64,000 bases of DNA from Aurantimicrobium photophilum. GTDB lineage: Bacteria > Actinomycetota > Actinomycetes > Actinomycetales > Microbacteriaceae. The notes beneath the pieces were generated by a model, which had not been told where the DNA came from, searched no databases, and was given only the letters and a program-made list of their open reading frames with translations. How positions within the stretch are numbered: position 1 is the first letter of the stretch; each line of letters begins with the position of its first letter. Location of the stretch: NCBI RefSeq assembly GCF_003194085.1, contig NZ_CP023994.1, forward strand, positions 248,001-312,000. The letters are read 5' to 3'. The position numbers and the translations under genes were made by a program. Shown piece by piece: positions 55,613 to 62,460 of this stretch.

Positions 55613-55656
55613 TCAAGCTACTAAGCTTGAAAACTGTTCCGCTTCGTGCGGTTCGC

Positions 55657-55732
55657 GCCGCCTTAGCTCAGTTGGTAGAGCGATTCCCTCGTAAAGAATA
55701 GGTCAGGGGTTCAATTCCCCTAGGCGGCCCCA
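55657..55732 (+). tRNA. tRNA-Thr (CGT anticodon)
   Basis: 76 nt with encoded CCA. Acceptor GCCGCCT / AGGCGGC, D stem GCTC/GAGC, anticodon loop CTCGTAA (anticodon CGT), T arm AGGGG-TTCAATT-CCCCT. One C-A mismatch sits at the base of the anticodon loop. An IS481 element begins one base after the CCA. Confidence 0.92.
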
Positions 55733-55733
55733 T
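55718..55733. repeat. 16-bp direct repeat, left copy (tRNA-Thr 3' end)
   Basis: CCCTAGGCGGCCCCAT is repeated exactly at 57050-57065. It spans the last 4 bases of the T stem, the 7-base acceptor strand, discriminator, CCA and one more base. Confidence 0.9.
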
Positions 55734-57049
55734 TGTGATGAGTCGGGACCTTGTTGACAGATGAGTCCCGACCTTGTTGACAAAATTATGAAAGTCCAGG
55801 CCATCGGCCTGGACTTTTTAGTTGGTCTCGCCAGTAGTTTCTTTCTGGTTCTATGTGATGTTGACTGAGGACTTCTCCACTGTGTTGCAGTGTCACGATG
55901 ACGGTTGTTTGGTCGATCAACATAAGAACTTCTTCTCCGGCATGTGCTGCGCCGACGCTCATGTGGTGAAGTTTTCCTGCGCGTCTGAGGGTGAGTTTTC
56001 CTCCTTTGTCGACTTTGTCATAGCGGGTGCGCCAGTCGTGTGAAACGGATTCTTTGACGGGGTGTGCTTTCACTCCAGCTTGATAAACCTCTTCGGGTGT
56101 TCTTTTGCCCAATGCGCGGTGTGGTCTGTGGTGGTTGTAGATTGCTTGGAACTCATCGAGTTGTTGTTGGAGTTCTGCGAGAGTGTGTGCTGGTTCTCTG
56201 CTGCGCAGTCGTTTTTTCAGTGTTTGGTGGAAGCGTTCGATTTTGCCTTGGGTTTGAGGATGGTAGGGCTTGCCGTTCTTTTGAACGATTCCAAGCTCTG
56301 CCAAGAAGTATTCAAACGCGTTTTTGCCTTTGGTGAAGCGAGCAGTGTAAACAACCCCGTTGTCGGTGAGTGTGGACTGGGGAGGCCCGTATTTGTTGAT
56401 GTTTGCCGTGAATGTTTCAACAACTATGGGGCCGGTGATGCGGTCATAGGCCGTGATGGAAAGTAGCTTTCTGGAATGGTCATCGAGCCAGTTAATGATT
56501 TCAATATCGCGCCCGTCAGCTAATGACCAGTGGGTGAAATCCGACTGCCAGGTTTCGTTGGGTTGGTCTGCTTCGAAACTGAGGAAAGAAGATTTAGGTC
56601 TTTTCTTCGGCTCCGGGGTGATGAGTCCTGCCTGGTGGAGAACACGTCTGATTGTGGATGTGGACGGCGCGGTGAAGCCTTCAGTAGTGAGGAACGGTTG
56701 AATGCTTTCAGGTCCATGATCGAGTCCTTCTGCATCGAGATGGATGCGCAATTGAATAATGCGCAAACGCAGTTCATCGCTGAGGGCATGTGGTGAGGAC
56801 TTCGGCCTGGACGATTGAGGTTCGACAGCGTCAAGGCCACCTTCTTGATAACGCTTGAGGAGGGTGTAGATATGGGCTCTGGAGAAGCCATGAGTTCTGG
56901 CTGCTTCAGTGACTGTTAGGCCTTGGTGGACGATAGAGAGGACGACGACGCGTTGTTTCGACATTGCTCCAGAGTGTCAACAAGGACGCGACTCATCTAG
57001 TGTTAATAAGGACGCGACTCATGTGTCAACAAGGTCGTGAACCTAGACA
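55734..57049 (-). mobile_element. IS481-family insertion sequence, 1316 bp, at tRNA-Thr 3' end
   Basis: Ends TGT...ACA. Both 26-base ends read TGT-N11-ACCTTGTTGACA followed by (G/C)ATGAGTC. Additional subterminal repeats of the GTCAACAAGGACGCGACTCAT type occur on the right. It carries one complete transposase and is flanked by the 16-bp direct repeat made from the tRNA-Thr 3' end, leaving a full tRNA gene on the left and a fragment on the right. Confidence 0.88.
55786..56964 (-). CDS. IS481-family transposase
   Basis: 392 aa, appears intact. HTH domain (GLTVTEAARTHGFSRAHIYTLLKRYQEGG), then DDE integrase core: Asp in WQSDFTHW, Asp in TLTDNGVVY, Glu in GKIERFHQTLKKRL, then HRPHRALGKRTPEEVY. 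C-terminal SH3-like extension. Transcribed towards tRNA-Thr. Confidence 0.93.
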   Translation of the reverse strand: MSKQRVVVLSIVHQGLTVTEAARTHGFSRAHIYTLLKRYQEGGLDAVEPQSSRPKSSPHALSDELRLRIIQLRIHLDAEGLDHGPESIQPFLTTEGFTAPSTSTIRRVLHQAGLITPEPKKRPKSSFLSFEADQPNETWQSDFTHWSLADGRDIEIINWLDDHSRKLLSITAYDRITGPIVVETFTANINKYGPPQSTLTDNGVVYTARFTKGKNAFEYFLAELGIVQKNGKPYHPQTQGKIERFHQTLKKRLRSREPAHTLAELQQQLDEFQAIYNHHRPHRALGKRTPEEVYQAGVKAHPVKESVSHDWRTRYDKVDKGGKLTLRRAGKLHHMSVGAAHAGEEVLMLIDQTTVIVTLQHSGEVLSQHHIEPERNYWRDQLKSPGRWPGLS

Positions 57050-57065
57050 CCCTAGGCGGCCCCAT
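57050..57065. repeat. 16-bp direct repeat, right copy (tRNA-Thr 3'-end fragment)
   Basis: Identical to 55718-55733; marks the right edge of the IS481 element. The next 46 bases lead into the MMPL gene. Confidence 0.9.
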
Positions 57066-57111
57066 AGCTCGTTCTTTCTGTTGCGTCACACGTATTTGTT
57101 AGGGGAAACAC

Positions 57112-59367
57112 ATGAAGGACTGGACTCCGAAACTCTGGCTGCGCATCTTGCTGCCCACAGTTCTTGTAGTTGTCTGGTTTGCGATTGCTGGTCTCGGCGG
57201 TCCAACCTTCGGCAAGATCTCTGAGGTTTCCACCAACGATCAGGCCGGCTTCCTTCCCGCCAGTGCTCAAAGCACCGAGGTCAACGAGTGGCAGACGAAG
57301 TTCAACGACTCGGAGAACATCCCTGCCATTGTTGTCTTCCAGAAGGATTCTGGAGACGTCACAGACGCGGACAAGGTCAAGTTTGATGAACTGACCACCA
57401 CGCTCGAAGAGGCAGAGGGTGTTGCACCCACTGTTGAGGGACAGGTTCCTTCTGTGCTGGGCCCCACCTACTCTGAAGACGGCCAAGCCGTTGAGTACTT
57501 GGTGTTCTACTCCGCAAGTGGTGAAGAACTCCTCAGTAGCATCGAGGGTCTGCGTGCAGAACTCGCTGATGTGACTCCAGCTGGCTTCACTGCGTATGTG
57601 ACCGGTCCTGGTGGTCTGCTCGCTGACTTCGTCAGTGGCTTCGCCGGCATTGACGGCATTCTGCTGATCGTGGCCCTGCTGGCTGTGTTCATCATTCTGC
57701 TGGTTGTCTACCGCGCACTGCTGTTGCCTGTCTTGGTGTTGCTGACGTCAGTGTTCGCCCTGTCTGGTTCCATCCTCGGTATCTACTACCTTGCCCTCAA
57801 TGACCTGATCAAGGTTTCTGGTCAAAGTCAGGGAATCCTTTCGATTCTGGTTATTGGTGCTGCCACCGACTACGCCCTGCTGTTTGTCGCCCGATATCGC
57901 GAGGCCCTGTTCGAAGTTCAGAACAAGTGGTCGGCATTGGGTCGCGCATTCAAGGGTGCTTTTGAGCCCATCTTCGCCTCTGCGGCCACAGTGATTGCGG
58001 CGCTGCTGTGTCTGCTGTTCTCTGACCTCAACTCCAACAAGGCACTCGGTCCCATCGCCGCGTTCGGTATTGGTTTTGCGTTCCTGGCAGCCATTAGCTT
58101 CCTGCCAGCTTTGCTGGCCATCTTCGGCCGTGCTGCGTTCTGGCCTTTCATGCCCAAGCCAGGCAAGAAGAAGGTGGCTCCGGTTGAGCCCAACACTCTT
58201 CCTGGTCTCGAAGGTGTTCGTGGTCTCTGGAAGGGCGTGGGTAACCTCGTAGGCAAGAAGCCTCGTGCCACCTGGATTATTACTCTGGTTGTGCTTCTTG
58301 CCGCCGTTGCTGGTCTGCCCGGGCTCAAGGCCAGTGGTATTCCACAAACTGACTTCCTCCTGGGCGACAACATCGAGTCCGTTGATGGTCAGGAAGTCCT
58401 CGCTCAGCACTTCGATGCGGGTGACGGTTCGCCTGTGATCATCATCGCGGACGAGTCCAAGATGGACGCCGTGATGTCTGCTGCGGAAGCAACCGAGGGT
58501 ATTTCCAAGGTCAGTGTTCAGGCAGATGCGGAAGCCATGTCTGCTGCCTACAAAAAGGCAGCTGAAGACGCTGCAGCTGCTGCCGCAGCTGCCTATGCCA
58601 GCGGCCCACCTGCTGCCGGTGCCCCTTCGGCGTTTGTGATGCCTGAGATTGAAACCATTCCTCAGGTTGTTGATGGCAAGGTTCTCATCAATGCGAACTT
58701 GACCTACCAGGCTGACTCCAAGGACGCCGAGAACGTCGTTGAGCAGATGCGAACCGACTTGGTTTCTGTGGATCCTTCGGTTCTGGTCGGTGGAGAGACC
58801 GCTATTGCTCTTGACACCAACAAGACAGCTGAAGCAGACCTCGCCAAGATCATCCCGATCGTGCTGGTTGTGATCTTCGTCATCCTGATGTTGCTGCTTC
58901 GTTCGATTGTGGCTCCGCTGTTGCTGATCTTCACCGTTGTGGTGAGCTTTGCGGCAACCATGGGTCTCTCGGCGATCTTCTTCAACAACGTGTTTGGTTT
59001 CCCCGGTGCTGATGCGAGCGTTCCACTGTTTGGATTCGTCTTCCTGGTAGCCCTGGGTATTGACTACAACATCTTCTTGATGACGCGTGTGCGCGAAGAA
59101 AGTCTCAAGATTGGCACTCGTCCCGGTATTTTGAAGGGCCTCACCGTCACCGGTGGTGTCATTACCTCCGCGGGTATTGTGTTGGCAGCAACCTTTGCTG
59201 CATTGGGTGTTATCCCACTGCTGTTCTTGGTCCAGCTGGCCTTTATCGTCTCGGTGGGTGTCATCATTGACACCGTGCTGGTGCGCACCTTGCTGGTTCC
59301 TGCGATGGCCTATGACATCGGGCCCAAGATTTGGTGGCCCAGCAAACTCGGTCGCGCAAGCAAGTAA
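57112..59367 (+). CDS. MMPL/RND-family transporter
   Basis: 751 aa, TAGGGGAAA-type ribosome binding site. RND layout: helix 1, an external loop of about 150 residues, helices 2-6 with SQSGILSILVIGAATDYALLFVARYRE, a cytosolic linker, helix 7, a second external loop with an Ala-rich insert (EDAAAAAAAAYASG), and helices 8-12 with DASVPLFGFVFLVALGIDYNIFLMTRVREE. The paired Asp-Tyr motifs carry protons. MmpL/YdfJ-like exporters of lipids or small molecules; substrate unknown. Confidence 0.93.
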   Translation: MKDWTPKLWLRILLPTVLVVVWFAIAGLGGPTFGKISEVSTNDQAGFLPASAQSTEVNEWQTKFNDSENIPAIVVFQKDSGDVTDADKVKFDELTTTLEEAEGVAPTVEGQVPSVLGPTYSEDGQAVEYLVFYSASGEELLSSIEGLRAELADVTPAGFTAYVTGPGGLLADFVSGFAGIDGILLIVALLAVFIILLVVYRALLLPVLVLLTSVFALSGSILGIYYLALNDLIKVSGQSQGILSILVIGAATDYALLFVARYREALFEVQNKWSALGRAFKGAFEPIFASAATVIAALLCLLFSDLNSNKALGPIAAFGIGFAFLAAISFLPALLAIFGRAAFWPFMPKPGKKKVAPVEPNTLPGLEGVRGLWKGVGNLVGKKPRATWIITLVVLLAAVAGLPGLKASGIPQTDFLLGDNIESVDGQEVLAQHFDAGDGSPVIIIADESKMDAVMSAAEATEGISKVSVQADAEAMSAAYKKAAEDAAAAAAAAYASGPPAAGAPSAFVMPEIETIPQVVDGKVLINANLTYQADSKDAENVVEQMRTDLVSVDPSVLVGGETAIALDTNKTAEADLAKIIPIVLVVIFVILMLLLRSIVAPLLLIFTVVVSFAATMGLSAIFFNNVFGFPGADASVPLFGFVFLVALGIDYNIFLMTRVREESLKIGTRPGILKGLTVTGGVITSAGIVLAATFAALGVIPLLFLVQLAFIVSVGVIIDTVLVRTLLVPAMAYDIGPKIWWPSKLGRASK

Positions 59368-59374
59368 AACCATC

Positions 59375-59402
59375 CTCAGCCCCCTAGAGATAGGGGGCTG
59401 AG
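59375..59402 (+). terminator. Terminator after the MMPL gene
   Basis: CTCAGCCCCCTA / TAGGGGGCTGAG, 12-bp arms, loop GAGA, followed by TTCTTG. Confidence 0.8.
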
Positions 59403-59490
59403 TTCTTGTAATATCGTTTGAGTACGAACGACCTCTTTATTCCGCACCGATTTTGGGATTAGAATGAGGAATCCGTAGAAAAGGTGAAGA

Positions 59491-60963
59491 ATGTCAACGA
59501 TTTCCGAATCAGAACTGCTTGCAAAGGTCCCATCTCAGCTGTATATCAACGGCCAGTGGGTAGATGCCGCTGGTGGCAAGACAGTAGATGTGCACGACCC
59601 CGCAACGGGTCTGGTCATCAAGAGCATCGCTGACGCTTCCCCTGCAGACGGTATGAAGGCCCTGGACGCCGCTGTGGCGGCGCAGGACGCCTGGGCAGCC
59701 ACTGCTCCACGTGTCCGTGGCGAGATCCTGCGCAAGGCGTTTGACCGCGTTCAGGAGCTCAAGGATGAGTTTGCACTGCTGATGACCCTCGAGATGGGTA
59801 AGCCCCTCTCCGAGGCTATTGGTGAGGTCAACTACGGTTCCGAGTTCCTGCGCTGGTTCAGTGAAGAAGCCGTACGCATTACCGGTCGCTACGGCACCAA
59901 CCCAGAAGGAACCGGTCGCACCATTGTGACCCAGATGCCTGTCGGTCCCTGCTACCTGATCACCCCCTGGAACTTCCCGCTGGCCATGGCCACTCGCAAG
60001 ATTGCCCCTGCATTGGCTGCCGGCTGCACCGTCGTGGTCAAGCCTGCAACCCTGACTCCACTCACCACCCTCTACTTCGTCAAGATTCTGGAAGAGTGCG
60101 GAGTCCCAGCTGGTGTCGTGAACGTGTTCACCACCTCCACTACCGCTGAGGTTTCTGACCCCATCGTCACCGACAAGCGTCTGCGCAAGCTCTCCTTCAC
60201 CGGTTCCACCGGTGTTGGTCAGTCGCTGATGAAGCTTGCCACCGAAAACATGCTCCGCACCTCGATGGAGCTCGGTGGAAACGCACCATTCCTCGTTTTC
60301 GAAGATGCAGATCTCGACAAGGCTGTTGACGGCGTGATGATCGCGAAGTTCCGCAACATCGGTCAGGCCTGCACTGCTGCTAACCGCGTGATTGTGCACG
60401 AAAGCGTTGCCGACGCTTTCGCTCAGAAAGTCACCGAGCGCGTGAAGGCAATGAAGATTGGCCGTGGAACCGAAGACGGCGTCAGCATTGGCCCCCTCAT
60501 CGACAGCAAGGCAGTTGCCAAGGCTGACCAGCTGGTTCAGGATGCCGTTTCGAAGGGCGCTTCCGTTCTCACTGGTGGAAAGGCAATTGACGGTGCTGGC
60601 ACCTTCTATGAGCCCACCGTTCTCACCGGAGTCACCGCAGCTGCAGACATCATGACCGAAGAGATCTTTGGCCCTGTGCTTTCCATCACCACGTTCTCAA
60701 CCGAAGAAGAAGGCATCGCCATTGCCAATGACACCGAATACGGTCTTATTGGCTATGTCTACACCGAAGACTTCAAGCGTGGTCAGCGTCTGATTGAGAA
60801 GCTGCAGACCGGCATGATGGGTCTCAACGCTGGCGTCATCTCGAACGCATCTGCCCCATTCGGTGGCGTGAAGATGTCAGGTCTCGGTCGTGAAGGTGGT
60901 TTCGAAGGAATCAATGAGTACCTCTCCACGAAGTACACCATGACGCCGAACCCATTCGCATAA
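59491..60963 (+). CDS. gabD: NAD(P)-dependent succinate-semialdehyde dehydrogenase
   Basis: 490 aa aldehyde dehydrogenase. TPWNFPLAMATRKIAPALAAGCTVVVKPA, cofactor FTGSTGVG, Glu in MELGGNAPFLVF, and catalytic Cys in FRNIGQACTAANR. The sequence is closest to the GabD class by these motifs; other semialdehydes are possible. Cytosolic. Its terminator is split by the downstream IS3 element. Confidence 0.88.
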   Translation: MSTISESELLAKVPSQLYINGQWVDAAGGKTVDVHDPATGLVIKSIADASPADGMKALDAAVAAQDAWAATAPRVRGEILRKAFDRVQELKDEFALLMTLEMGKPLSEAIGEVNYGSEFLRWFSEEAVRITGRYGTNPEGTGRTIVTQMPVGPCYLITPWNFPLAMATRKIAPALAAGCTVVVKPATLTPLTTLYFVKILEECGVPAGVVNVFTTSTTAEVSDPIVTDKRLRKLSFTGSTGVGQSLMKLATENMLRTSMELGGNAPFLVFEDADLDKAVDGVMIAKFRNIGQACTAANRVIVHESVADAFAQKVTERVKAMKIGRGTEDGVSIGPLIDSKAVAKADQLVQDAVSKGASVLTGGKAIDGAGTFYEPTVLTGVTAAADIMTEEIFGPVLSITTFSTEEEGIAIANDTEYGLIGYVYTEDFKRGQRLIEKLQTGMMGLNAGVISNASAPFGGVKMSGLGREGGFEGINEYLSTKYTMTPNPFA

Positions 60964-60982
60964 CCCCTTCGCCTCAACAACA

Positions 60983-61000
60983 AATGAAGAAGGCCCCTCC
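60983..61000. terminator. Left arm of a terminator hairpin split by the IS3 element
   Basis: AATGAAGAAGGCCCCTCC is the exact reverse complement of 62431-62448. Without the element the two would form an 18-bp stem with loop GAT between the convergent gabD and ABC transporter genes. Confidence 0.85.
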
Positions 61001-61030
61001 GATGTGAACTGAACCCCTTAAGTGGGAGTT

Positions 61031-61939
61031 CTAATTGGGAGTCGTTTCTAAGTTTGCAAGGGACTGTGTCCGGTAGTCAACCGGGCTCAGTCCCTTTAAC
61101 TTTTCTTGGATGCGTTCGTGGTTGAACCAGTGAATGTATTTCTCTAGTTCTCGCTTGAACTGGGGCATGCTGGTGAAGGTGTGTTGACGTAGGAATTCTT
61201 CTTTGAAGTGTCCAAAGAAGTTCTCTGCAACTGCGTTGTCGAGACAGTTGCCTTTGCGTGACATTGATTGGGTAATCCCTCGTTGTTTCAACGCGAGTTG
61301 ATAGCCAGCATGACGGTAATGCCATCCCTGATCTGAATGCATCACCAACCCAGTGCCTGGCTTGAGCTGCGTGAAGGCTTTCTCCAACATTCCTGTGACT
61401 AAACCCATCACCGGTGATGGTGCTAGTTCATAGGAGATCACTTCACGGTTGAATAAATCAATCACCGGTGAGAGATATTGCTTCTGCCCCAGGACATAAA
61501 ACTCAGTAACGTCCGTGACCCATTTCTTCGACGGCTGCGTGGCGTCAAAGTTTCTCGCCAACACGTTTGGCGCTGCCTTGCCAATCTCGCCCCGGTAGGA
61601 CTTGTATCTCTTCCGTCGTCGAACTTGGCATGTGCGGCCTTCTTGACGCATCAACTTCAACACCGTCTTCCCACTGAGCCGGAGACCATGCTTGGTGGCA
61701 AGAACGGCGCGAATGCGCCGATAACCATAAGAACGATAAGAACCATCAAAGACCTCACGAAGTAGCGGTCGAAGCTGCTCATAACGGTCGTGTGGAGTTT
61801 TGGAGCGGTGGCGATAGTAGGTGGAGACAGATAACCCCACCGCCTTCAAAACAGCCCGTGTGGGGTATTTGTGCTCCAGCTCAGTGACGATCAAAGACCG
61901 GAAAGCCGTCGATCTTCCTCCTGGGCTAGAGCTACCCAT
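61031..61939 (-). CDS. IS3-family transposase OrfB
   Basis: 302 aa. HTH_21 segment (YRRIRAVLATKHGLRLSGKTVLKLMRQEG) and DDE integrase core: Asp in WVTDVTEF, Asp in MHSDQGWHYRH, Glu in AVAENFFGHFKEE. Normally made as an OrfAB fusion by -1 frameshifting at the T7/A7 run 61939-61945. Frame intact. Confidence 0.93.
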   Translation of the reverse strand: MGSSSPGGRSTAFRSLIVTELEHKYPTRAVLKAVGLSVSTYYRHRSKTPHDRYEQLRPLLREVFDGSYRSYGYRRIRAVLATKHGLRLSGKTVLKLMRQEGRTCQVRRRKRYKSYRGEIGKAAPNVLARNFDATQPSKKWVTDVTEFYVLGQKQYLSPVIDLFNREVISYELAPSPVMGLVTGMLEKAFTQLKPGTGLVMHSDQGWHYRHAGYQLALKQRGITQSMSRKGNCLDNAVAENFFGHFKEEFLRQHTFTSMPQFKRELEKYIHWFNHERIQEKLKGLSPVDYRTQSLANLETTPN

Positions 61940-62364
61940 TTTTTTAGAATCTCGTTCTCCATTCGAAGAAACGCAAGTTCTTCTTCAGGCGTCATCGGCC
62001 CATCACCACGAGCTTTGCGTCCCGCAGTTTTCGACAAACCCTCAGGTCCCTCGTTGCGATAAAGAACAACCCATTTATCGAACACGGCGCGAGTTGAGAT
62101 ATCGAACTCGACAAGAACATCCTGCTTCGGCGTTCCAGAGAGGAACTTCTCAACAGCTGCAATTTTCAACTGAGGCGAATACTTTTTATTGCCCATAACA
62201 GCTGAGTCTAAAAGACGACCCTGCATATATTGGTCGTGCCAATTACGCACAGATTCCCGCTTGAGACCGAGTTGTGTAGCAATGGCATGAAAACCAAAAC
62301 CCGCATCAAAAAGTCTTGCGACTTCGATGCGGGTTTCGAGTGAATGTTTGACCCTGAGATCCAT
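61891..62364 (-). CDS. IS3-family transposase OrfA
   Basis: 157 aa, two helix-turn-helix units (LETRIEVARLFDAGFGFHAIATQLGL and LKIAAVEKFLSGTPKQDVLVEF) and a leucine-zipper-like end (EEELAFLRMENEILKKWVAL). Overlaps OrfB by 49 bases; the run of seven A on the minus strand lies in the overlap. Confidence 0.92.
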   Translation of the reverse strand: MDLRVKHSLETRIEVARLFDAGFGFHAIATQLGLKRESVRNWHDQYMQGRLLDSAVMGNKKYSPQLKIAAVEKFLSGTPKQDVLVEFDISTRAVFDKWVVLYRNEGPEGLSKTAGRKARGDGPMTPEEELAFLRMENEILKKWVALAQEEDRRLSGL

Positions 62365-62430
62365 GAACTTTCTTCCCTTTCAAGTAGAGACTCTTAATTA
62401 CGAGTCCCACTTTTGGGGTTCAGTTCAGAT

Positions 62431-62448
62431 GGAGGGGCCTTCTTCATT
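62431..62448. terminator. Right arm of the terminator split by the IS3 element
   Basis: GGAGGGGCCTTCTTCATT, complementary to 60983-61000. It lies 12 bases from the ABC transporter stop codon. Confidence 0.85.
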
Positions 62449-62460
62449 GACTGCGATGCT

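Larger units (their letters stand above)
61005..62427 (-). mobile_element. IS3-family (IS150-type) insertion sequence, 1423 bp
   Basis: Terminal repeats start TGAACTGAACCCC on both ends, with further matches (AAGTGGGA and TAATT). The 4-base target duplication GATG is at 61001-61004 and 62428-62431. Two overlapping frames encode OrfA and OrfB, with an A7 slippage run. It lies in the loop of the gabD/ABC terminator. Confidence 0.9.

Noticed and set aside
57748-59373. Minus-strand open frame of 541 codons
   Set aside because: Antisense to the MMPL transporter, with His/Asn/Gln-rich translation and no ribosome binding site; codon-bias shadow.
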